Source: Microbacterium flavum
GTDB lineage: Bacteria; Actinomycetota; Actinomycetes; Actinomycetales; Microbacteriaceae
Direction of reading: 5' to 3'
Length of the DNA: 64,000 nt
Assembly: GCF_018717645.1 (NCBI RefSeq)
Contig: NZ_JAFLHG010000002.1
Span: forward strand, 124,001-188,000
The notes under the pieces were generated by a model, which saw only the letters and a program-made list of their open reading frames with translations, searched no databases and was not told the origin of the DNA. Position 1 is the stretch's first letter. Each line of letters starts with the position of its first letter. Shown piece by piece: positions 50,628 to 59,631 of the stretch. The translations under genes and the position numbers were made by a program.

Positions 50628-51373
50628 CCCTCAACCGGCAGCTCATCACTCTCGCCGGGGTGCTCGTCGCCGCCGTCGTCCTGGCGCTCGGGCTCGCCCT
50701 GATCGCCGCGCCGATGTTCTCCCAGGCCCAGGCGCTCGATGCGAATACCCGCCAGGTGACGCAGACCAACGCCACCTACCAGGCGCAGATCGACGCCTTG
50801 AGCCTCGCCGAGAAGAACATCGCCGACACGGATGCCGCAGTGGCGACCCTGCGCACGCAGATCGCCGCGATCCCCGCGCTGGACGACATCTACGAGATCG
50901 TCGGCGCGGTCGCCCAGAGCCAGGACGTGCGTATCGAGAGCATCACCGCGGAGGATCCGGCGCCGTTCGTACCGCGGGACACGCTGGATGCGGACGGGAC
51001 GGCCGTCGCCGCGCCGACGCCGACGCCGGCGGCAAGCCCGTCCGAGGACGGCGTGGATGCGGCGGCGACCGCCCCGGCGCCGCCGTCGTCCGCCGCAGAC
51101 GCGCCGCAGCAGCAGGTCTCCGTCAAGATCGTCGTCGACCTGTCTCAGCCCTACGCCCTGCCCGCCGCCGATGCGGCGCCGCCCGCGCTGGACGACGCCG
51201 CCGATCCCGCCGCTGTGCGAGCTGCGGCGACGGAGCGCGCGATGAAGGCGGCCGCGTTCGTCGATGCGCTCGGGAAGGGGCCGCGGCTCGTGGCCCCCGT
51301 CGATGTCGCCTACGCCGACAGCACGCTCACCGTCCAGCTCCTCACCTTCATCCGCACGGAGGACCCGCGATGA
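50624..51373 (+). CDS. pilO: Type IV pilus assembly protein PilO
   Basis: 249 residues. A membrane helix near the N-terminus (LITLAGVLVAAVVLALGLAL) and a coiled-coil, then a ferredoxin-like domain. Between them is an Ala/Pro/Thr/Ser-rich insert (about residues 125-165, APTPTPAASPSEDGVDAAAT), longer than in Gram-negative PilO. GTG start coupled to pilN. Confidence 0.9.
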   Translation: MTLNRQLITLAGVLVAAVVLALGLALIAAPMFSQAQALDANTRQVTQTNATYQAQIDALSLAEKNIADTDAAVATLRTQIAAIPALDDIYEIVGAVAQSQDVRIESITAEDPAPFVPRDTLDADGTAVAAPTPTPAASPSEDGVDAAATAPAPPSSAADAPQQQVSVKIVVDLSQPYALPAADAAPPALDDAADPAAVRAAATERAMKAAAFVDALGKGPRLVAPVDVAYADSTLTVQLLTFIRTEDPR

Positions 51374-52515
51374 CCCCGGACACCGCCCCGCTCGCGGGCC
51401 TGCTCGCGATCGCGAAGCGCGCCCGCGCATCCGATGTGCACCTCACCGCGAACCACCCGCCTCTGATGCGCGTCGACGGCGACCTGGTCGCGATCCCCGG
51501 CCATGAATCGGCGACGACCCAGAACTGGCTGGAGAGCGCGGTCGGAGGCATCCTGTCGAATGGCCAGGTCGCCGAGTTCCGTCAGAACGGCGAGGTCGAC
51601 CTCTCGATCACCGTCCCGGACGTCGCCCGATTCCGCGTCAACGTCTTCCGCCAGCTCGGCGAGGTGGCCGCCGCGATGCGATTCATCCCCGACACGATCA
51701 AGAGCTTCGAGGAGCTCGGCGTTCCGCAGATCGCCGCCGACCTCGTCGGGAAGCCACGCGGTCTCGTGCTGGTGACCGGCCCCACGGGGTCGGGGAAGTC
51801 CACGACCCTGGCGTCCATGATCGATGTCGTCAACCGCACGAAGCCCGCGCACATCGTGACCGTGGAGGACCCGGTCGAGTTCGAGCACACGAGCAAACGC
51901 GCGCTCATCCACCAGCGCGAGATCGGGAGCGACACGGCGTCCTTCTCCGAGGCCCTGCGCCGCGTGCTCCGCCAGGACCCCGACATCATCCTGATCGGCG
52001 AGCTCCGCGACCCCGAGTCGATCTCGACGGCGCTCACCGCCGCCGAGACCGGCCACCTCGTGCTCTCGACGCTCCACACCCAGAGCGCGGCGAAGTCCAT
52101 CAACCGCATCGTCGACGCCTTCCCGTCCGACCAGCAGAACCAGGTGCGCACCCAGCTGGGCGACACGCTGCGCGGCATCATCACGCAGACGCTCCTCCCG
52201 CGCGCCCAGAGCGCGGGCCGCGTCATCGCGACCGAGGTCCTCGTCAACACCCCCGCCATCGCGAACCTCATCCGAGAGGGCGAGATCAGCCAGATCTACT
52301 CCATGCTGCAGGCCGGCGGCGCGATCGGCATGCACACGCTCGACCAGGACCTCAAGCGCCTCGTCGAGTCCGGGACGATCTCCCTCGCGCTCGCGAAGGA
52401 GATCGCGGATGACCCGCGCACCTTCGACGAGGCGCGCGTACGCCCGGCGGACTACGACGCGGAAGCCTGGACGATGCACGCCTCGGAGCGCCAGTCGGCG
52501 GGGTGGGCGGGCTGA
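51370..52515 (+). CDS. pilT: Twitching motility retraction ATPase PilT
   Basis: 381 residues. Hexameric ATPase that retracts pili by depolymerisation. Walker A TGPTGSGKSTTL near residue 136, Walker B IILIGELRD, His box TGHLVLSTLHT. The PilT C-terminal signature AIANLIREGEISQIYSMLQAG distinguishes it from extension ATPases. Its presence implies retractile, motility-competent pili. Ends TGATG into pilC. Confidence 0.95.
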   Translation: MTPDTAPLAGLLAIAKRARASDVHLTANHPPLMRVDGDLVAIPGHESATTQNWLESAVGGILSNGQVAEFRQNGEVDLSITVPDVARFRVNVFRQLGEVAAAMRFIPDTIKSFEELGVPQIAADLVGKPRGLVLVTGPTGSGKSTTLASMIDVVNRTKPAHIVTVEDPVEFEHTSKRALIHQREIGSDTASFSEALRRVLRQDPDIILIGELRDPESISTALTAAETGHLVLSTLHTQSAAKSINRIVDAFPSDQQNQVRTQLGDTLRGIITQTLLPRAQSAGRVIATEVLVNTPAIANLIREGEISQIYSMLQAGGAIGMHTLDQDLKRLVESGTISLALAKEIADDPRTFDEARVRPADYDAEAWTMHASERQSAGWAG

Positions 52516-53753
52516 TGTCGCTCATCGAGGAGTACACGTACCGCGCCGTCGATGCGACCGGCGGGGCCATCGTCAAGGGCAGCATCGAGGCCTCGAGCGA
52601 GAGCGCGGTCGCGGCGAAACTGCGCGCGCAGGGGCTCACTCCGCTCGAGGTCGCCCTCACCTCCAAGACGGGGCTCAACCGGGAGATCTCGATCCCGGGT
52701 CTCCAGAAGCGTGTGAAGGTCGATGTCCTCGCCGTCTTCGCCAAGCAGATGGCAGGGCTCATCAACGCAGGCCTGCCCCTCATGCGGACCCTGTCCATCC
52801 TCATCGAGCAGGCCGAGGACAAGACGCTCCGCGAAGCCCTCGTGCGGGTCCATGCCGCGGTGGAGTCCGGAACGGCGTTCTCGGGTGCCCTCGCCCAGCA
52901 CCCCGACGTGTTCCCGCCGCTCCTGGTGTCGATGGTGCGGGTCGGCGAGTCGGGCGGCTTCCTGGGGCAGGCGCTCACGACGATCGCGGAGACCTACAAG
53001 GAGGAGTCCGAACTCCAGCAGAAGATCACGTCCGCGACCACCTATCCCCTCATCGTCCTGTCGATCGCGATCCTCGGGGTCATCGCGATGATCACCTTCG
53101 TCGTCCCCGTCTTCAAGGGGATGTTCGAGAATCTCGGCTCCGAGCTCCCCCTGCCGACCCAGATCCTGGTCACGCTGTCCAACAACATGCTGTGGATCCT
53201 CCCGCTCACGATCATCGGCGGCATCGCGTTCTGGTTCTGGTGGGTGAGGAACCGCACGACAGACAGGGTGCGTCGGGTGGTCGACCCGCTGAAGCTCCGG
53301 ATGCCGGTGTTCGGGCCGCTCGCGACGAAGATCGCCGTCGCGCGCTTCAGTCGGGGACTGTCGATGATGCTCAAGGCCGGCGTGCCGCTGGTGCAGGCAC
53401 TGTCGATCGTCGGTGCGGCATCCAACAATCACCGGATCGAAGAGGCCGTCCGACGCGTCCAGGAGTCGGTGAAACAGGGCAAGTCGTTCTCCACGCCGCT
53501 GGCGAAAGCAGAGGTGTTCCCTCCGATGGTCTCGCAGATGGCTGCCGTCGGCGAGGAGTCCGGGACGCTTCCCGACATGCTCGCCTCGATCGCCGATTTC
53601 TACGAGGGTGAGGTGAAGACGGCGACCGAGCAGCTCACGAGCGCGATCGAACCGATCCTCATCGTCGCGATCGGCATCATCATCGGCGGGATGGTGATCT
53701 CGCTCTACATGCCGATCTTCTCGATCTACGGCGAGCTGGGGAAGTCGGGCTAG
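52515..53753 (+). CDS. pilC: Type IV pilus inner-membrane platform protein PilC
   Basis: 412 residues. Two GspF domains (about 60-185 and 265-390), each followed by hydrophobic segments. KQMAGLINAGLPLMRTLSIL and ARFSRGLSMMLKAGVPLVQA are the two halves' family motifs. The ATG overlaps the pilT stop; a GTG 12 nt upstream is possible. The stop TAG lies in a CTAG shared with the convergent pilB. Confidence 0.95.
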   Translation: MSLIEEYTYRAVDATGGAIVKGSIEASSESAVAAKLRAQGLTPLEVALTSKTGLNREISIPGLQKRVKVDVLAVFAKQMAGLINAGLPLMRTLSILIEQAEDKTLREALVRVHAAVESGTAFSGALAQHPDVFPPLLVSMVRVGESGGFLGQALTTIAETYKEESELQQKITSATTYPLIVLSIAILGVIAMITFVVPVFKGMFENLGSELPLPTQILVTLSNNMLWILPLTIIGGIAFWFWWVRNRTTDRVRRVVDPLKLRMPVFGPLATKIAVARFSRGLSMMLKAGVPLVQALSIVGAASNNHRIEEAVRRVQESVKQGKSFSTPLAKAEVFPPMVSQMAAVGEESGTLPDMLASIADFYEGEVKTATEQLTSAIEPILIVAIGIIIGGMVISLYMPIFSIYGELGKSG

Positions 53754-55435
53754 ATCGAGACGCGCAGGACTTCCTCGATCGTCGTCACGCCCTGCTGGAC
53801 CTTGCTGAAGCCGTCCTCGCGGAGGGACACCATTCCCTCGGAGATCGCGACGGCGCGCAGCTCGGTTCCGGTCGCATGCGCCACGACGAGCTTCTCGAGC
53901 TCCTCCGACAGAGTCATGACCTCGTGCAGCGCCACGCGCCCCTTGTACCCCGTTCCGGAGCACTGCGCGCACCCGGCGGCGCGATAGAGCACCGGGGGAT
54001 CGGCCGGGTTGTGCGGGAAGCGCAGCGATGCGAGGACGTCGCCCGACTCGCGATACGGCTCGCGGCAGTTCAGGCACAGCCGTCGCGCCAGCCGCTGGGC
54101 GACCACAGCGGCCAGCGCCGTGCCGACGAGGAACGGCTCGCATCCCATCTCCGTGAGGCGTGTGAGAGCCGACGGCGCATCGTTGGTGTGCAGGGTGGAC
54201 AGGACGAGGTGCCCGGTGAGGGCCGCCTCGATGGAGATCGTCGCCGTCTCCTCGTCGCGGATCTCGCCGACGAGGACGACATCGGGATCGGAGCGCAGGA
54301 TCGAGCGCAGTGCCGCCTGGAACGTCATCCCGGCGCGCGCGTTGACCTGGACCTGGTTGATCCCCGCCATCCGGTATTCGACCGGATCCTCGACGGTGAT
54401 CACGTTGATCCGGGGGTTGGCGACGGCGTTGAGCGCCGTGTAGAGCGTCGTCGACTTGCCCGACCCGGTGGGTCCGGTGACGAGCACCATCCCGTGCGGG
54501 CGGGTGATGGCTCCCATGAACCGCTTCTCGTTGATCAGCGAGAAGCGCAGATCCGACAGCGACAGGGACTGGGCGGTGTTGTCGAGGATGCGCATGACGA
54601 TCTTCTCGCCCCAGACGGTCGGCAGGGTCGCGAGACGGAGGTCGATCTGTCGCCCGTCGTGATGCACCGACAGGCGTCCGTCCTGGGGCTTGCGCCGCTC
54701 GGCGATGTCGATGGCCGCCATGATCTTCAGTCGTGAAATCACGCCGTCCTGGATCGCCCGGTCGGCGCGCTGCATCTCGTGGAGGACGCCGTCGATGCGG
54801 TAGCGCACGAGGAGCTGCTTCTCCCCGGGCTCGATGTGGATGTCACTGGCGCGGTCGTTGATCGCCTGGCTGATGAGGAGGTTGACGAAGCGCACGATCG
54901 GGGCGTCGTCGACCGATTCCTCGATCGATTCGGTGCCGGGGATGCCGTCGGCGGCGGCGATCTCCCCGATCTGCTCCGAGAGGTCGCTGAGCTCTTCGTC
55001 GGAGCGCAGGTAGCGGCCGAAGGCGGCGATCAGCGCGTCGGCGGCGACGACCACCGGCCGGATGTTCAGTTCCGTCGCGGTCGTGATGTCGTCGATCGCG
55101 ATGAGGTCGGTCGGATCGACCATCCCGACGGTGAGGCTCCGGCGACCGCGTTCGAGGGGGATGACGTGATAGCGACGGCACAGTGTCGCGGGGATGGCGC
55201 CGATCGTCTCCGCGGAGAGCGTGGCGGTGGTGAGGTCGACGAACGGAAGACTCGTCTGGTCGGCGATGCCGACGGCGATCTGGTTCTCGGTGGCCAGGCG
55301 TGCGTCCACGAGTCGGTGGCGAAGCTCGGGTCCGTCGCCGTATTGGGCGACGGCGTCCCACATGTCCTCGGCACGCACGGCCCCGGACCTCACGAGCGAT
55401 TCCGCGAGTCCTTTCACGGTGGTTCCTCTCCCCAT
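53750..55435 (-). CDS. pilB: Type IV pilus extension ATPase PilB
   Basis: 561 residues from the ATG. Assembles pilin subunits. N-terminal MshEN-type domain (about 10-150), then core ATPase: Walker A GPTGSGKSTTLYTALNAV near 330, Asp-box EDPVEYRM, Walker B VVLVGEIRDEETA, His-box TGHLVLSTLHTND. The zinc tetracysteine is CLNCREPY and CAQCSGTGYKG near 470-505. The GTG at 55417 has a stronger ribosome site (GGAGAGGAA) and may be the true start. Unusually, it is convergent to the pilMNOTC operon. Confidence 0.93.
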   Translation of the reverse strand: MGRGTTVKGLAESLVRSGAVRAEDMWDAVAQYGDGPELRHRLVDARLATENQIAVGIADQTSLPFVDLTTATLSAETIGAIPATLCRRYHVIPLERGRRSLTVGMVDPTDLIAIDDITTATELNIRPVVVAADALIAAFGRYLRSDEELSDLSEQIGEIAAADGIPGTESIEESVDDAPIVRFVNLLISQAINDRASDIHIEPGEKQLLVRYRIDGVLHEMQRADRAIQDGVISRLKIMAAIDIAERRKPQDGRLSVHHDGRQIDLRLATLPTVWGEKIVMRILDNTAQSLSLSDLRFSLINEKRFMGAITRPHGMVLVTGPTGSGKSTTLYTALNAVANPRINVITVEDPVEYRMAGINQVQVNARAGMTFQAALRSILRSDPDVVLVGEIRDEETATISIEAALTGHLVLSTLHTNDAPSALTRLTEMGCEPFLVGTALAAVVAQRLARRLCLNCREPYRESGDVLASLRFPHNPADPPVLYRAAGCAQCSGTGYKGRVALHEVMTLSEELEKLVVAHATGTELRAVAISEGMVSLREDGFSKVQQGVTTIEEVLRVSI

Positions 55436-55509
55436 CCGTATCCTATGCGGCTGCCGTGACGGGTGTGAATAGTGATATCCCTGATATCCGTGAGTCGGAT
55501 GCGGCTCCT

Positions 55510-55522
55510 GATCACGGTGATC
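55510..55522. promoter_or_regulatory. Palindrome between pilB and yihY
   Basis: GATCAC-G-GTGATC (13 bp, perfect) lies between the divergent pilB and YihY genes. The nearby 8-mer TGATATCC is repeated at 55473 and 55482. They may be regulator sites for pilB or YihY. The function is unknown. Confidence 0.4.
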
Positions 55523-55580
55523 GATCCGGCCGCTGTCAAGACCCCCGCGCCAGCTCGGGCGGGCCCCTATCCTGGGCCGC

Positions 55581-56600
55581 ATGGACGTCGCGCGCATCAT
55601 CTCCCGAGCTCTCTCGCTGACCCCGGTGCGCGCCTTCCTCCGCTACAGCGAGCGCCGGGGCGCGATGCTCGCCGACAGCGTCACCTATCGGGCACTGTTC
55701 AGCATCTTCGCGGCCGTCCTGCTCGGCTTCTCGATCGCGGCGCTCTGGCTCGCGGGAAACAAAGAGGCGTGGGCCGCGCTGATCGACGCCGTCAACGGCG
55801 CGGTGCCGGGTCTCGTCGGCGAGGGCGGTCTCATCGACCCCTCCGACATCCAGGCGCCGGCGGGGCTTTCGATCGCCGGCGTGATCGCTGCGGTCGGTCT
55901 CCTCGGTGCAGCGATCGGTGCGATCGGATCGCTCCGCTCGGCGATCCGCGTCATCTGCGATCGGGCGACCGATGATGTGCCGTTCTGGCTCGTGATGCTG
56001 CGCAACCTCGCCCTCGCGGTCGGGGCGGGAGGCGCGCTCCTCGCCTCCGCCGCGGCGACGATGCTCGGCACGGCCGGGCTCGGCATCGTCGCGGGGTGGT
56101 TCGGTGCGAGCGAGGACGATGCCGTGATCGTGTGGGGCGGGCGACTCCTGTCGATCGTGGTGACGTTCGCGCTGGATGCCGTGGCGATCGCCGTGCTCTT
56201 CCGGGTCCTCTCCGGCGTCCGTGCCCCGGCTCGGGCGCTGTGGACGGGATCCCTCCTGGGCGCCGTCGGCCTCACCGTGCTGCAGCAGCTGTCGGGTCTG
56301 TTCATCGGTGGGGCGAAGTCGAATCCGCTGCTGGCATCGTTCGCGGCGCTGATCGCGCTCCTCCTGTGGATCAACCTGTCCGCGCAGGTCATCCTCATCG
56401 CGACCGCCTACATCTTCACCCTCGTCCGCGAGGGGGAGGACGGGGTCCGCGAGCGGTTCGGCGCGGCGACGTTCGCGCAGCGCCGCGTGCAGCAGGCGGA
56501 GGAGGGCGTCCGTCGCACGAGCGACGAACTGGTCGCCGCGCGCGCCGCACTGGCGGAGGAGACCGACGCAGCGCGAGACCGCGCGGAGACCGCATCGTGA
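55581..56600 (+). CDS. YihY/BrkB family inner-membrane protein
   Basis: 339 residues with six membrane segments and a polar C-terminal tail. SVTYRALFSIFAAVLLGFSI and IALLLWINLSAQVILIATAYIFTLV are typical of the family once annotated ribonuclease BN. No reliable function is known. The start ATG at 55581 begins MDVARIISRALSLTPVRAF. The tail after residue 285 is Ala/Glu/Arg-rich. Confidence 0.85.
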   Translation: MDVARIISRALSLTPVRAFLRYSERRGAMLADSVTYRALFSIFAAVLLGFSIAALWLAGNKEAWAALIDAVNGAVPGLVGEGGLIDPSDIQAPAGLSIAGVIAAVGLLGAAIGAIGSLRSAIRVICDRATDDVPFWLVMLRNLALAVGAGGALLASAAATMLGTAGLGIVAGWFGASEDDAVIVWGGRLLSIVVTFALDAVAIAVLFRVLSGVRAPARALWTGSLLGAVGLTVLQQLSGLFIGGAKSNPLLASFAALIALLLWINLSAQVILIATAYIFTLVREGEDGVRERFGAATFAQRRVQQAEEGVRRTSDELVAARAALAEETDAARDRAETAS

Positions 56601-56674
56601 CACTCGTGTAAATTCTCTCGTCGTCCGGGCTGGGAACGGTCACGGTTCGCGCCGGTGTGTGTAGTTTCTTCTAC

Positions 56675-59185
56675 GTGACCGCAACTGACCACACACCCGA
56701 GTCCGCGCACCCGCTCGGGGCCACGCATCCCCTCGCTCTCGCTCCCGTCACGGGACCGGCCAGCTCCGTCGACGGATTCGTTCGGCAATTCCTGCGCAAC
56801 CTCAACTACGAGCGCGGCGTGCCGCTGTCGGCCTCGACGCCGAACGATCGATACATGGCGTTCGCGATGACGGTCCGGGACTACCTCATGGCGCGGTGGC
56901 TGGAGGACCAGAAGCGGCAGCGCGAGGCGCAGGCCAAGGGTGTGGCGTACCTCTCCGCCGAGTACCTTCTCGGTCGCCAGCTGGACAACAACCTCCTCGC
57001 GACGGGCCTGTCCGAGATCGCGACCGCGGCTATGGAGACGTGCGGCATCGACATCGACGATCTGCGCGCGCAGGAGGTCGAGCCCGGGCTCGGCAACGGT
57101 GGTCTCGGCCGCCTCGCAGCGTGCTTCATCGACTCGCTCGCGACCCTCGGTGTGCCCAACACCGGCTACGGCATCCGGTACGAGTACGGCATCTTCCGCC
57201 AGACCTTCGAGGACGGTCAGCAGGTCGAACAGCCCGACTCCTGGCTGCGCCTCGGCTCGCCGTGGGAGTTCCCCCACCCGGAGGCGGCGCGGACGATCTC
57301 GTTCGGCGGCCACACCGAGACCTACGACGACGAGGGCACCGAGCGCAGCCGCTGGGTGCCGGCGTGGAACGTCCTCGCCGTCCCCTACAACTACATGGTC
57401 CCCGGCTACCTCAACGGCCGCGTCAACACGCTGCGGCTGTGGAGCGCGAAGGCCACGAACTCGTTCGACCTGCGCGTGTTCAACTCGGGCGACTACGAGG
57501 AGGCGGTCCGGTCGCAGACCTTCGCGGAGAACATCTCCAAGGTGCTCTACCCCGAGGATTCGACCCCGCAGGGCAAGGAGCTGCGCCTGCAGCAGCAGTA
57601 CTTCTTCGTCGCGGCATCCATCGGCGACTTCCTCGCCTCCCTGCCGGCGGACTTCGACCCGGCGAACCTCCCCGACCGCATCATCTTCCAGCTCAACGAC
57701 ACCCACCCGGTGATCGGCGTGCCCGAGCTCATGCGGGTTCTCGTCGATGAGAAGAAGATGGCGTGGGAGGATGCCTGGGGCATCACCCAGAAGTGCTTCG
57801 CCTACACCTGTCACACGCTCCTGCCCGAGGCGCTCGAGGTGTGGTCGGTCGACCTCCTCGGCCGTCTCCTGCCGCGCCACCTGGAGATCATCTACCGCAT
57901 CAACGACGAGTTCCTGGTCGAGGTGCGCGAGCGCTTCGGCGACGACGAGATGCGGATCCGCAACATGTCGATCATCAGCGAGTTCCCCGATCGCTCGGTC
58001 CGCATGGCCTTCCTCGCGACCGTCGCCGGGGCCAAGGTGAACGGCGTCGCCGAGCTGCACTCGCAGCTGCTGCGCGAGAAGGTGCTGCCCGATTTCAACG
58101 AGTTCTACCCCGGCAAGTTCACGAACGTCACCAACGGCGTCACGCCGCGTCGCTTCGTCCGACTGTCGAACCCGGGCCTGTCCACGCTCATCACCGAGGC
58201 GATCGGCCCGGGATGGGTCACCGATCTCGAGCGCCTGCGCGAACTCGAGACCTATGCCGAGGACACGCAGTTCCGCGATGCCTTCGCGCAGGTGAAGGCC
58301 GCGAACAAGCGCCGGCTGGGCGATGTCCTGCGTGCGCGCGACGGTGTGGAGATCAGCGACGGGCACATGCTCGATGTGATGGTCAAGCGCCTGCACGAGT
58401 ACAAGCGGCAGATGCTGAAGCTGCTGCACATCGTCACCGAGTACGAGGGGATCGTCTCGGGGCGGGTCGCGGCATCCGACGTCCAGCCGCGCACCTTCGT
58501 CTTCGGCGCCAAGGCCGCACCCGGCTACGTCATGGCCAAGCGGATCATCCACCTCATCAACGCGGTCGGCTCCGTCGTCAACGACGACCCGCGCGTCGAG
58601 GGGCGGCTGAAGGTGCTGTTCCCGCCGAACTACAACGTCACGCTCGCCGAACGGCTGATCCCCGCGGCGGACCTCTCCGAGCAGATCTCCCTCGCGGGCA
58701 AGGAGGCATCCGGCACCGGCAACATGAAGTTCGCGCTCAACGGCGCCCTCACGATCGGCACCGACGACGGAGCGAACGTCGAGATCCGGGAACTCGTCGG
58801 CGACGACAACTTCTTCCTGTTCGGCATGAGCGAGCCCGAGGTCGAGGCCCTCTGGGCACGCGGCTACAAGCCCGCGGAGTTCTATCAGGCCGATGACGGG
58901 CTGCGCCGCGCGATGGACCTCATCGCCTCGGGCGCCTTCTCGGGCGGGGACAAGACGGTGTTCGAGCCGATCGTCTCGAACCTGCTCTACGACGACCGCT
59001 TCATGGTGCTCGCCGACTATTCCTCGTACATCGCGGAGCAGGCGAAGGTCGACGCCGCCTACGCGGATCAGGATGCCTGGACCCGTTCGGCCATCCTGAA
59101 CGTCGCCCGCTGCGGGTTCTTCTCGTCCGACCGCTCGATGCGCGACTACATCGAGCGCATCTGGCACACGCCGCCCGTGATCTGA
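56675..59185 (+). CDS. glgP: Glycogen/maltodextrin phosphorylase
   Basis: 836 residues. PLP-dependent phosphorolysis of alpha-1,4-glucans to glucose 1-phosphate. The PLP-lysine signature EASGTGNMKFALNGAL lies near residue 680. Other family segments: GNGGLGRLAACFIDSLATL near 145 and KRLHEYKRQMLKLLHI near 570. GTG at 56675 gives VTATDHTPESAHPL; an in-frame GTG 18 nt earlier lies inside a TAGTTT -10-like box, so the transcript may be leaderless. No ribosome site is seen. Confidence 0.95.
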   Translation: MTATDHTPESAHPLGATHPLALAPVTGPASSVDGFVRQFLRNLNYERGVPLSASTPNDRYMAFAMTVRDYLMARWLEDQKRQREAQAKGVAYLSAEYLLGRQLDNNLLATGLSEIATAAMETCGIDIDDLRAQEVEPGLGNGGLGRLAACFIDSLATLGVPNTGYGIRYEYGIFRQTFEDGQQVEQPDSWLRLGSPWEFPHPEAARTISFGGHTETYDDEGTERSRWVPAWNVLAVPYNYMVPGYLNGRVNTLRLWSAKATNSFDLRVFNSGDYEEAVRSQTFAENISKVLYPEDSTPQGKELRLQQQYFFVAASIGDFLASLPADFDPANLPDRIIFQLNDTHPVIGVPELMRVLVDEKKMAWEDAWGITQKCFAYTCHTLLPEALEVWSVDLLGRLLPRHLEIIYRINDEFLVEVRERFGDDEMRIRNMSIISEFPDRSVRMAFLATVAGAKVNGVAELHSQLLREKVLPDFNEFYPGKFTNVTNGVTPRRFVRLSNPGLSTLITEAIGPGWVTDLERLRELETYAEDTQFRDAFAQVKAANKRRLGDVLRARDGVEISDGHMLDVMVKRLHEYKRQMLKLLHIVTEYEGIVSGRVAASDVQPRTFVFGAKAAPGYVMAKRIIHLINAVGSVVNDDPRVEGRLKVLFPPNYNVTLAERLIPAADLSEQISLAGKEASGTGNMKFALNGALTIGTDDGANVEIRELVGDDNFFLFGMSEPEVEALWARGYKPAEFYQADDGLRRAMDLIASGAFSGGDKTVFEPIVSNLLYDDRFMVLADYSSYIAEQAKVDAAYADQDAWTRSAILNVARCGFFSSDRSMRDYIERIWHTPPVI

Positions 59186-59283
59186 CCGCGTCCGGCACCC
59201 GGCCACCCGTCCCGCACCCGCGCGGTCGGGTGGTCGGAAGCGGCGCGCCGCTTCATCGGCCCCGCGCCGCCACCCGCACGCCC

Positions 59284-59366
59284 CGTTCGGAAAGCAGGGC
59301 GGATCGCCCTTTTCCGGCAGCCGCGCCGCGGCCGGGGACGGTCCAGCCTGCTGTCGCGACGCTCGG
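59284..59366. repeat. Hairpin-forming repeat, copy 1
   Basis: CGTTCGGAAAGCAGGGCGGATCGCCC... opens the element, with an internal GGGCG-GAT-CGCCC hairpin and TTTCCGGCAGCCGCG after it. GAAAGCAGG (59290-59298) has an inverted partner near the end, CCTGCTGTC (59347-59355), with one mismatch. It lies between convergent genes glgP and the amidotransferase. Confidence 0.8.
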
Positions 59367-59456
59367 GGCCGGTGATCGTCGCGGCTTCGGCGGGAGGATC
59401 ACCTGGCAGCGCCGTGTCCGCGGGGCAGGCTGACGGCGCGCTCGCGGGCACCGCTG

Positions 59457-59540
59457 CGTTCGGAAAGCAGGGCGGATCGCCCGTTTCCGGCAGCCGCGAC
59501 GGCGCCGCGGCGGATCCGGCCTGCTTTCGTGACGTTCACG
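59457..59540. repeat. Hairpin-forming repeat, copy 2
   Basis: The first 42 nt repeat copy 1 with one substitution (T to G at the CCC-TTT junction), 173 nt further on. Here the inverted pair is exact: GAAAGCAGG (59463-59471) and CCTGCTTTC (59520-59528). No coding frame runs through. Confidence 0.85.
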
Positions 59541-59631
59541 CGCGCGGCCCCGGACCCGGGTCCGGGCCGGGGCGGCGACGTTCGGGTTCGGGGCCGGGGG
59601 CGACGCCGGGTGTGGCGACCCGGGCCGGGGG

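Larger units (their letters stand above)
59186..59631. other. Convergent intergenic region with repeats and palindromes
   Basis: About 446 nt without a gene between glgP and the amidotransferase. It holds the two hairpin repeats and, at 59549-59566, an 18-bp perfect palindrome CCCGGACCCGGGTCCGGG, likely the terminator for the reverse-strand amidotransferase. Confidence 0.75.
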
